In this document: in pieces, positions 24,392-30,941 of the stretch
Layout of the letters: each line of letters begins with the position of its first letter
Numbering within the stretch: the stretch's first letter is position 1
Virus record (IMG/VR): IMGVR_UViG_3300046804_003072
Location: 1-51,457 of that record
DNA: 51,457 nt
Direction: 5' to 3' (one strand)
DNA from: a virus
Made by a program: the position numbers and the translations under genes
The notes under the pieces: model-generated
The model's input: only the letters and a program-made list of their open reading frames with translations
Databases searched by the model: none
Told to the model about the DNA's origin: nothing

Positions 24392-24741
24392 GATTACATC
24401 ATCATTCCAGTAATGAGCGAATTTCTGGAAGTTTTTGGTGGGGGATTCAAAAAAATGCCAAAAAGCGTGGACTTGTATTTGACCTTGATAAAAAAGCTAT
24501 GTGGGATCTTTTTTTGATTCAAAATGGAAAATGTGCATTGAGCGGTGTAGAAATATATTTTGGAAAGGGATTAACTCGTAAAGGACAGACTGCCTCTATA
24601 GACCGAATTGATTCATCAAAAGGATACGTAATTGGAAATGTTAGATGGGTGCATAAAATAGTAAATCAAATGAAATGGTCTATTTCTGACGAGGATTTCT
24701 TGAATTGGATTAGATGTATAGCCAATCATCAGAAATTATGA
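24388..24741 (+). CDS. HNH-like homing endonuclease
   Basis: The 117-residue protein is of the same family as the genes at 6202 and 37935. It has N-G-K-C-A-L-S-G, then A-S-I-D-R-I-D-S-S-K-G-Y-x-x-x-N-V-R-W-V, and a final helix with W-S-I-S-D-E-D-F. It lacks the N-terminal zinc ribbon of the 6202 copy. Probably a small free-standing homing endonuclease that carried the AT-rich cassette 23529-24741 between exonuclease and helicase genes; that is inference. Confidence 0.65.
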   Translation: MRLHHHSSNERISGSFWWGIQKNAKKRGLVFDLDKKAMWDLFLIQNGKCALSGVEIYFGKGLTRKGQTASIDRIDSSKGYVIGNVRWVHKIVNQMKWSISDEDFLNWIRCIANHQKL

Positions 24742-24857
24742 CTCGTCAATTTTTTATAATGAGAATAGACGCCACAATGTTTTCGGGTTCCAGTTATTAT
24801 AAGTTTACTCCTTACCGATATGTTGGTAAGATGTGGCAGTAAGATGAAAGAAGACCT

Positions 24858-26246
24858 ATGGATAATGTAACTCCTGAAGTGAACACACTGAAGACTTACG
24901 GGCCAGTGTTCCAAACAAAATGTATCGCAAATCTCGTCTCCGACCGAGCGTTCTTGGAACGGATTGTGGACATTCTGTCGCCCGATTATTTTGAGACCGA
25001 CGCTCACAAGTGGATTGTTAAGTTCGTTTCCGAATACTTTCCCAAGTATCGGGAAATCCCGACGATGGAAGTTTTCGCCGTTGAAATTCAACGCCTTCCT
25101 GATGCTGTTCTCCAAGAAGCCGTCAAAGCACAAGTCACGGCGGCATACAAAGTCGTATCGTCCACCGACCGAGAACACATCAAAGAAACCGTTCTTCAAT
25201 TCTGTAAAAACCAGAAGTTGAAGAATGCCATTTGGGATGCTCATGAGTATTTGAAAAAGGGTGATTATGACAGCATTTGGCATGTCATCAACGAAGCCTC
25301 CCGAGCGGGTATGGAACGCAACCTTGGGCATGATTACATGCTTGACGTTGACCAGCGATTCTCTGCCGCCGCCCGTGACGTGATTAAGACCAATTGGCCA
25401 ATCATTGACACCCATTTGGATGGTGGACTCGGTAAGGGTGAACTCGGATTCATCGTCGCTCCTGCTGGTAGCGGTAAGTCGTGGTTCTTGGCTCGCCTTG
25501 GTGCGGAAGCCATGAAGCAAGGCAAGAATGTGATGCATATCACTCTTGAGTTGAATGAGAAGTATGTCGGCCTTCGTTACGATGCAATCTTCTCTGGCAT
25601 CGCTTTCCAAGAAGTTCGGAACAACATTCCTGCGGTCAAGAAATCCCTCGAAGGAATCCCCGGCAAATTGTTCATCAAATACTTCCCCATCAAGACTGCA
25701 TCGGCAGCGACCATCAAGATGCATATTGACCGTCTGCAACTGATAATGGGTATCAAGATTGACCTGTTGGTTGTGGATTATGCCGACTTGCTTCGCCCGT
25801 TTGTTCATGACAAGAATGCCAACTCCTACAGTGATGGCGGCAGTGTCTATGAAGAAATTCGTGCGGTTCTCGGTGAATTGCAAATTCCCGGTTGGACTGC
25901 TTCTCAGTCGAATCGTGGCGCACACGAAGAGGAAGTCATCGAAGCCCACAACGTTTCCGAAAGCTACAAGAAAATCATGACTGGTGATTTCATCATGTCG
26001 CTGTCACGTAAGACAGAAGACAAGATGGCGGGCACTGGTCGTATTCTTGTGATGAAGAATCGTTTCGGTCCCGATGGACTTATCTACCCCTGCGAGTTTG
26101 ACACGTCATGTGGCAAAATCAACATCTACGACAAAGACTCGGTTGAAGGCATGGAAATTCTTTCCAAGGCCAAGACTGCTCAAGAAAGTATGAAGGACAT
26201 CGTTCGCAAGCGTTGGAAAGAAACGCACGACGAATCTTCAGACTAA
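24858..26246 (+). CDS. Replicative DNA helicase, DnaB/gp41 type
   Basis: The 462-residue protein has a DnaB-type RecA-fold ATPase: Walker A A-P-A-G-S-G-K-S at 201-208, the E-L-N-E of helix H1a at about 231, Walker B I-D-L-L-V-V-D-Y at 301-308, and the W-T-A-S-Q-S-N-R sensor region. C-terminal M-K-N-R-F-G-P-D-G matches the DnaB R-N-G-P tail. The N-terminal ~160 residues form a helical domain, shorter than in DnaB. It unwinds the fork and works with primase and the SSB above. The gap before it (24742-24857) has only a 27-codon open frame at 24759-24842 and a short hairpin. Confidence 0.9.
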   Translation: MDNVTPEVNTLKTYGPVFQTKCIANLVSDRAFLERIVDILSPDYFETDAHKWIVKFVSEYFPKYREIPTMEVFAVEIQRLPDAVLQEAVKAQVTAAYKVVSSTDREHIKETVLQFCKNQKLKNAIWDAHEYLKKGDYDSIWHVINEASRAGMERNLGHDYMLDVDQRFSAAARDVIKTNWPIIDTHLDGGLGKGELGFIVAPAGSGKSWFLARLGAEAMKQGKNVMHITLELNEKYVGLRYDAIFSGIAFQEVRNNIPAVKKSLEGIPGKLFIKYFPIKTASAATIKMHIDRLQLIMGIKIDLLVVDYADLLRPFVHDKNANSYSDGGSVYEEIRAVLGELQIPGWTASQSNRGAHEEEVIEAHNVSESYKKIMTGDFIMSLSRKTEDKMAGTGRILVMKNRFGPDGLIYPCEFDTSCGKINIYDKDSVEGMEILSKAKTAQESMKDIVRKRWKETHDESSD

Positions 26247-26270
26247 ATATCTCCCGAAACTTTTGAAGTG

Positions 26271-26298
26271 CGTTGCTGAGAAAAATTTTTCAGCAACG
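26271..26298 (+). terminator. Hairpin after helicase gene
   Basis: CGTTGCTGA at 26271-26279 pairs with TCAGCAACG at 26290-26298; the A5/T5 inside extends the stem with a one-base bulge. No T tail follows, so termination efficiency is doubtful; it may act as an mRNA 3' end. Confidence 0.5.
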
Positions 26299-26306
26299 TT
26301 ACCTTC

Positions 26307-26314
26307 TATAAATA
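26307..26314 (+). promoter_or_regulatory. TATAAATA box, T4-late-like, before ribonucleotide reductase
   Basis: TATAAATA in the plus direction, 22 nt before ATG 26337. It matches the T4 late consensus but a metabolism gene is expected earlier, so this may be coincidence. Confidence 0.25.
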
Positions 26315-26336
26315 TCTACTTATACGTTACGCTAAA

Positions 26337-28340
26337 ATGCAAACGAAACTTTACACTATGGATAAATTCAGACTGACCGACACCTTCCTCGACAAATACA
26401 AAAGAACCAAACCCCCATTCGGATTCAACGGCCTCGGTGAACTTGTTTACTTACGAACATATTCACGCATCAAAGAGAACGGTGATAACGAAAAATGGTG
26501 GGAAACCGTGCAACGTGTTGTAGAAGGCACGTTTAACATGCAGAAAAAGTGGATTGAAACCCATCGCCTTGGGTGGAATGCCATGAAAGCACAAAAATCT
26601 GCCCAAGAAATGTATGACCGCATGTTCAACATGAAGTTCCTTCCTCCGGGTCGGGGACTGTGGGCAATGGGCACTCCAATCACAGAAGAACGTGGCATCT
26701 TTGCTGCCCTTAACAACTGTGCATTCGTATCAACCGCAACAATTAAGGAGGACTTGTCCAAAGCATTTTGCTTTTTGATGGATATGTCCATGCTTGGGGT
26801 CGGCGTTGGATTCGACTGCAAAGGTGAGGGAAAGATTGAAGTCTGTAAGCCCACCGCAAGTGAAGACAACACGTTCGTCATCCCCGACACTCGTGAAGGA
26901 TGGGTTGAAGCTACCAGACAACTCATTGACTCCTATTTCCTTGGGACAAAAGAAATCAAGTTTGACTACTCTCAAATTCGCAAGGAAGGTCTGCCTATCA
27001 AGGGCTTCGGGGGCGTATCCTCTGGTCCTCAACCGTTGATTGAAGTCCACCGTGACATTCGCAAGGTTTTGGATAAGAACGCTGGCAAGCCAATTACAAC
27101 CACTACCATCGTTGACATCATGAACTTGATTGGTAAGTGTGTGGTGGCTGGTAACGTTCGCCGCACGGCTGAAATTGTGTTCGGTGATTACAAGTCATCT
27201 GAATACTTGGATTTGAAGAATTACAAAGTCAATCCTCAACGTGAGGAATATGGTTGGACTTCCAACAACTCCATTTTCTGCGACCTCGGAATGGACTATA
27301 CCGAGTCGGCCAATCGCACCAAGATTAACGGCGAGCCGGGGTTTGCTTGGCTGGAAAACATGAAGGGATATTCCCGCATGAACAACGGCAAAGACAACAA
27401 AGACCATCGGGTTGAAGGTGGAAATCCATGTTTGGAACAAAGCCTTGAATCGTATGAACTCTGCTGCTTGGTTGAAACCTTCCCATTCAATCATGATTCC
27501 CTCGAAGACTACTTGATTACCCTTAAGTATGCCTATCTTTACGCCAAGACAGTTACTCTTGGACAAACTCATTGGGCAGAAACCAATCGAGTCATGTTGC
27601 GTAACCGTCGTATCGGTTGCAGTATGAGCGGTATCGCACAGTTCGTTGGAAAGCATGGTTTGCATGAATTCAAGAACTGGTGTGAAACGGGCTACAAGAA
27701 GTTGGAATACTATGATGAAGTCTATTCGGATTGGCTGGCTATTCCGAAGAGCATCAAGAAGACTTCTATCAAACCATCGGGAACGGTCAGTTTGTTGGCT
27801 GGTGCGACTCCCGGCATCCACTATCCTGAGAACGTGTATTACATTCGTCGTATGCGTCTCTCGAAGCACAGTGACTTGATTCAGCCGTTGAAAGACGCTG
27901 GCTACAAGATTGAGCCGTGCTACGGGTCGGAAACAACCACGTTGGTTGTTGAGATTCCAGTCAAGATTGGTGACAACATTCGTCCTGTTCGTGACGTTAG
28001 CATTTGGGAGCAGGCAGCGATGGCTGCGTTCTTGCAACGGTATTGGGCAGACAATCAGGTGTCCTGCACAATTTCTTTCCGTAAGGAAGAGGCGGAACAA
28101 ATCAAGCATGTGCTCAACTTCTATCAATATCAGCTAAAAGGCATATCATTTTTGCCATTGCTGGAAAGTGGTGGAACGTATCGGCAAATGCCATATGAGG
28201 CCATTACGGAGAAGAAGTATAACGAGTTGGTGGACAAACTCAGCCCAATTCGCTTCAAACACATCAAGAATGAAGAGGCGGACGTTGAGAAGTTCTGTAA
28301 CAACGATGTCTGCGAAATAAAGCCAAAAGCCGCCAAATAA
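26337..28340 (+). CDS. Class II (adenosylcobalamin-dependent) ribonucleotide reductase
   Basis: The 667-residue protein is of the monomeric RTPR type. P-P-G-R-G-L-W-A-M-G near 107-116 and N-C-A-F-V-S-T near 131 start the barrel. G-G-N-P-C-L-E-Q-S-L-E-S-Y-E-L-C-C-L holds the N-x-C-x-E radical site, and K-P-S-G-T-V-S-L-L-A-G-A-T-P-G-I binds phosphate. The C-terminus has C-N-N-D-V-C, a redox-active Cys pair. It makes dNTPs without oxygen dependence but needs B12 from the host. No cobalamin riboswitch can fit in the 90-nt upstream gap. Start 26337 or 26358. Length is slightly below the Lactobacillus enzyme (~740). Confidence 0.93.
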   Translation: MQTKLYTMDKFRLTDTFLDKYKRTKPPFGFNGLGELVYLRTYSRIKENGDNEKWWETVQRVVEGTFNMQKKWIETHRLGWNAMKAQKSAQEMYDRMFNMKFLPPGRGLWAMGTPITEERGIFAALNNCAFVSTATIKEDLSKAFCFLMDMSMLGVGVGFDCKGEGKIEVCKPTASEDNTFVIPDTREGWVEATRQLIDSYFLGTKEIKFDYSQIRKEGLPIKGFGGVSSGPQPLIEVHRDIRKVLDKNAGKPITTTTIVDIMNLIGKCVVAGNVRRTAEIVFGDYKSSEYLDLKNYKVNPQREEYGWTSNNSIFCDLGMDYTESANRTKINGEPGFAWLENMKGYSRMNNGKDNKDHRVEGGNPCLEQSLESYELCCLVETFPFNHDSLEDYLITLKYAYLYAKTVTLGQTHWAETNRVMLRNRRIGCSMSGIAQFVGKHGLHEFKNWCETGYKKLEYYDEVYSDWLAIPKSIKKTSIKPSGTVSLLAGATPGIHYPENVYYIRRMRLSKHSDLIQPLKDAGYKIEPCYGSETTTLVVEIPVKIGDNIRPVRDVSIWEQAAMAAFLQRYWADNQVSCTISFRKEEAEQIKHVLNFYQYQLKGISFLPLLESGGTYRQMPYEAITEKKYNELVDKLSPIRFKHIKNEEADVEKFCNNDVCEIKPKAAK

Positions 28341-28354
28341 TCTGCTTAGGAACA

Positions 28355-28395
28355 AAAGAGACCCGTGAACTTTTTTTAGGTTTACGGGTCTCTTT
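28355..28395 (+). terminator. Terminator hairpin after ribonucleotide reductase
   Basis: AAAGAGACCCGT at 28355-28366 pairs perfectly with ACGGGTCTCTTT at 28384-28395 around a 17-nt loop. Only a short T run ends the 3' arm; the TATTTAT box of the next gene starts 4 nt later. Confidence 0.7.
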
Positions 28396-28398
28396 CTA

Positions 28399-28405
28399 TA
28401 TTTAT
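28399..28405 (+). promoter_or_regulatory. TATTTAT box upstream of 28434 gene
   Basis: TATTTAT with a 28-nt gap to ATG 28434, right after the terminator hairpin. No -35 seen. Confidence 0.4.
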
Positions 28406-28433
28406 AACCATAACACAATGTCTGTGGATACCT

Positions 28434-28823
28434 ATGCTTGATGTCAATGTCTTAATCACAATTCTGCCGCCCATTTTGGCAGCAGTTTTTGCGTATTTGA
28501 TTGCCCGCAAACGTAATGCGGCCTCGGAACGAGTCAATCGTGCCAAGATAGAGGCTGATGTCCAAACGCAGGCATTGCAAATAGTCCGGGGTGTAATGAA
28601 TGACATGCGTGACGAGTTCAAGCGTGAAATTGACGCCCTTCACAATGAAAACAAATCTCTTCGAGAAGAGATTGAAGAAAACAAAAGCCGACTTATGGTC
28701 CTTCAGAAACAATTGGTTGCCAGCGATGAGTTGGTAGAAACCATGCGGTCGGAAATTTCAGCCCTCAAAAAGACTCTGGCTGTGTATGAAGCAGAGATTG
28801 AGCGTTTGAGAAAGAGCGAATAA
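28434..28823 (+). CDS. Membrane-anchored coiled-coil protein
   Basis: The 129-residue protein has an N-terminal hydrophobic segment at about 5-23 (V-L-I-T-I-L-P-P-I-L-A-A-V-F-A-Y-L-I) followed by R-K-R-N, and then a continuous coiled coil to the end. The shape fits an inner-membrane spanin (Rz-like) or another anchored scaffold. No o-spanin or lysozyme gene is adjacent, so the spanin idea is weak. The next gene follows after 5 nt. Confidence 0.6.
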   Translation: MLDVNVLITILPPILAAVFAYLIARKRNAASERVNRAKIEADVQTQALQIVRGVMNDMRDEFKREIDALHNENKSLREEIEENKSRLMVLQKQLVASDELVETMRSEISALKKTLAVYEAEIERLRKSE

Positions 28824-28828
28824 AATCT

Positions 28829-29143
28829 ATGACTGGTTTATTGGTTAAGAAGTATCATGTAGCTGTTTTCTCGTCCGACGACGGCTTTGTGACTCAGGTT
28901 GTAAGTGCTCTCAAAGAATGGTATAACAACCAAGTCGTCATCAAAACTTACGGGGATACCCATGAGTTTTTCGAGGCAATCAACGTCAATAAAGCCAAGA
29001 AACAACCCTTTGACTGTGCGGTGCTTGCTCCCCGCAACGACGCCGAAAAAATGGTGCTTCGTCAGTCCAACCCAAATCTTCGGGTAATCGTTTGCAAGGA
29101 TGCCCAAAACATCCCAGCACAGGTATCCCGAGGTATGTTATAA
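28829..29143 (+). CDS. Small CheY/receiver-like protein
   Basis: The 104-residue alpha/beta protein starts with a strand and D-D turn (V-A-V-F-S-S-D-D-G-F) like the acidic pair of response-regulator receivers. A second strand/helix follows, then P-F-D-C-A-V-L-A-P, which aligns with the phospho-acceptor strand. The conserved receiver Lys is not obvious, so it is probably a degenerate receiver fold. No kinase is nearby. Confidence 0.4.
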   Translation: MTGLLVKKYHVAVFSSDDGFVTQVVSALKEWYNNQVVIKTYGDTHEFFEAINVNKAKKQPFDCAVLAPRNDAEKMVLRQSNPNLRVIVCKDAQNIPAQVSRGML

Positions 29144-29169
29144 AATCACCTTTTCCGCAACCAGAGCCA

Positions 29170-29195
29170 TATTTATAAGTAGCGAAATATAAATA
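29170..29195 (+). promoter_or_regulatory. TATTTAT and TATAAATA boxes upstream of 29203 gene
   Basis: TATTTAT at 29170-29176 and a T4-late TATAAATA at 29188-29195, the latter 7 nt before ATG 29203. Two late-like elements in one 59-nt gap. Confidence 0.45.
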
Positions 29196-29202
29196 CACTG
29201 CC

Positions 29203-29934
29203 ATGCAACCAGACAAATTTCACAATCTCGTTCGTCGTATTCTCAAGGAAGAAATGGAAAAGACTTCCGCAGTGGGAGTAAAGTCCCAAACCCGCCTTCC
29301 TGAAATGAATGGTAACGGCGTTGACCCCGAGAAGAAGACCAAGACGTTTGCGACCGACGCTAACAGCCGTGATGCCTCAAACAAAGAAGCTTTGCTTGCC
29401 GACTTGATTGATTTCGTTGGCAAGAAGGACGAGAGCGTAAGTATCGTGTGGGATGACCACGACGATATTATGGTCAATGGCCGTGATTTGAAATACATTC
29501 GTGTTTCGCCTCGGTGGGAAGATTCCTATGTCGTCGAAATGATGACTCGGAACGAAGACCGAGTTCTAGTTACTGGATTGACTTGGAAGCAAGTTAAGGA
29601 ATTCGTCAAGAACAACATTTCTGGCACTACAACTACTACTGAAAAAGCTTACGACAAATCATATCGTAATCGTGAAGACCAAACTCCTGCACCTGACAAG
29701 GGATTGCCACAAAAGGACAAGCCCGCAATTAAGCCGCTTACCAACGAAGACCCAAAGACTGCAAAGAACAAAGACAAAGACTTCACAGAAAAAGACGTTA
29801 AGAAGGAAGAAGATTTGCCAGACAAGCCGATGAAAGAAGTTGGTGATTTCAAGAAACAAGATTCACACAAAGTCAAAGACCCGGTTAAACTTCGCAAACG
29901 CAAACCAGACACCAAGCTTACGGTTAAACCCTGA
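29203..29934 (+). CDS. Probable internal virion protein with T4-like leader and basic tail
   Basis: The 243-residue protein begins with an amphipathic helix (F-H-N-L-V-R-R-I-L-K-E-E) ending I-L-K-E, a fit to the T4 prohead-protease rule [LI]-x-E. The middle is a small alpha/beta domain at about 60-145 (I-V-W-D-D-H-D-D-I-M, Y-I-R-V-S-P-R-W-E-D-S-Y). The last 100 residues are Lys/Asp/Pro-rich and disordered. Highly charged packaged internal proteins of T4 look similar, but the function is unknown. It has its own promoter boxes and a UUCG terminator. Confidence 0.6.
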   Translation: MQPDKFHNLVRRILKEEMEKTSAVGVKSQTRLPEMNGNGVDPEKKTKTFATDANSRDASNKEALLADLIDFVGKKDESVSIVWDDHDDIMVNGRDLKYIRVSPRWEDSYVVEMMTRNEDRVLVTGLTWKQVKEFVKNNISGTTTTTEKAYDKSYRNREDQTPAPDKGLPQKDKPAIKPLTNEDPKTAKNKDKDFTEKDVKKEEDLPDKPMKEVGDFKKQDSHKVKDPVKLRKRKPDTKLTVKP

Positions 29935-29953
29935 TTCATTTTCAATCTTCAAC

Positions 29954-29980
29954 AGCACGTCCTTCGGGACGTGCTTTTTT
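29954..29980 (+). terminator. Rho-independent terminator
   Basis: Perfect 9-bp stem AGCACGTCC/GGACGTGCT with TTCG loop and six T. Same design as the one at 3901-3924. Confidence 0.92.
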
Positions 29981-29981
29981 G

Positions 29982-30010
29982 TTGACTTCCAACCCGAGTT
30001 ATGCCATACT
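29982..30010 (+). promoter_or_regulatory. Sigma70-like promoter TTGACT-N17-CATACT
   Basis: TTGACT at 29982-29987 directly after the terminator T tract, 17-nt spacer, CATACT at 30005-30010, then 7 nt to ATG 30018. The start codon would again lie at or next to the transcription start. Confidence 0.65.
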
Positions 30011-30017
30011 CGGTAGA

Positions 30018-30941
30018 ATGAGTGAAGTAGATTTTGACAAAATCATCCGCAACGCTGCCTCCACAAAACCCAAAGAACTGATTATCAGTGATTTGAAGTG
30101 GAAGTATTTGCTGCGAGCCGTTTTACGGGGTAAAAACGTGATGATTGTAGGCCCGTCGGGGTGCGCCAAGACAATGGCAGCACGATGCGTTGCCGCCCAA
30201 CTTGGGCGACCATTTGAGAAGTTCAACATTGGCTCAACGCAAGATGCCCGTGCAACGTTGATTGGCAACACGACCTACAAAAAGGAATTGGGCACAGTCT
30301 TCCACCAATCGGCATTTGTCAAAGCCATCACTACACCCAACACCGTCGTTCTCCTTGACGAATTTACTCGTGGCACACACGACGCATGGAACATTCTGAT
30401 GACCGTCACAGACCCAATTCAGCGTTGCCTTCGCCTTGATGAATCGGAAGACAGTCAAGTTATCACTGTTGCCGATGGAGTGTGTTTCATTGCTACAGCA
30501 AACATTGGTAACGAATATACGGCAACCAAAGTTCTTGACAAGGCATCTGCCCGTCGTTTCCCAATCAAGTTGGAAATGAATCCACTCTCGGCACAGGAAC
30601 TCAGGAATTTGTTTACGATTCTCTTCGACCTTCGGACTCCCGAACAGGAAAAGTTGATGACGTTGCTCACCAATGTCTATGAAGATTTGATTGAACAATC
30701 TCGGATGGAAGACGCCTCCATTTCAACTATCATCCCTCCTGCCAACATGGTCGAAATGGCTGAGTTGGTGATGGATGGGTTTAACCTTGAAGAGATTGCC
30801 GAGGCTGCTATTTATCCAGAGTATCCCGATGAAGGTGGGGCAGACAGCGAACGGGCGTTCGTGAAATCCATTTTGCAGAAGTATTTCCCCAAGGATGTCA
30901 AGAGTCCCATCAATGACCCTCGGAAAAAGAAGCCGTTTTAA
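30018..30941 (+). CDS. MoxR/CobS-type AAA+ ATPase
   Basis: The 307-residue AAA_5-type ATPase has Walker A G-P-S-G-C-A-K-T at 45-52, Walker B V-V-L-L-D-E-F at 109-115, sensor 1 F-I-A-T-A-N at 157-162, and A-S-A-R-R-F with the arginine finger. MoxR-type ATPases act as chaperones with VWA-domain partners, and the next gene is such a partner, joined by a TAATG overlap. Often labelled CobS in phages, but no cobalamin-synthesis genes are present. Start 30018 is chosen over an upstream TTG because the promoter -10 lies 7 nt before it. Confidence 0.85.
   Translation: MSEVDFDKIIRNAASTKPKELIISDLKWKYLLRAVLRGKNVMIVGPSGCAKTMAARCVAAQLGRPFEKFNIGSTQDARATLIGNTTYKKELGTVFHQSAFVKAITTPNTVVLLDEFTRGTHDAWNILMTVTDPIQRCLRLDESEDSQVITVADGVCFIATANIGNEYTATKVLDKASARRFPIKLEMNPLSAQELRNLFTILFDLRTPEQEKLMTLLTNVYEDLIEQSRMEDASISTIIPPANMVEMAELVMDGFNLEEIAEAAIYPEYPDEGGADSERAFVKSILQKYFPKDVKSPINDPRKKKPF

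Noticed and set aside
24759-24842. 27-codon open frame in the gap before the helicase, after a TATAAT
   Set aside because: Too short to judge, no ribosome-binding site, and no -35 for the TATAAT.
24729-25949. 406-codon minus-strand open frame
   Set aside because: It is antisense to the DnaB-type helicase, whose motifs are clear; the antisense translation has no recognisable pattern.
26247-26336. Possible cobalamin riboswitch before the B12-dependent ribonucleotide reductase
   Set aside because: The 90-nt gap is too short for the known fold and no B12-box-like sequence is seen.
27195-28127. 310-codon minus-strand open frame
   Set aside because: Antisense to the ribonucleotide reductase, with no motif of its own.
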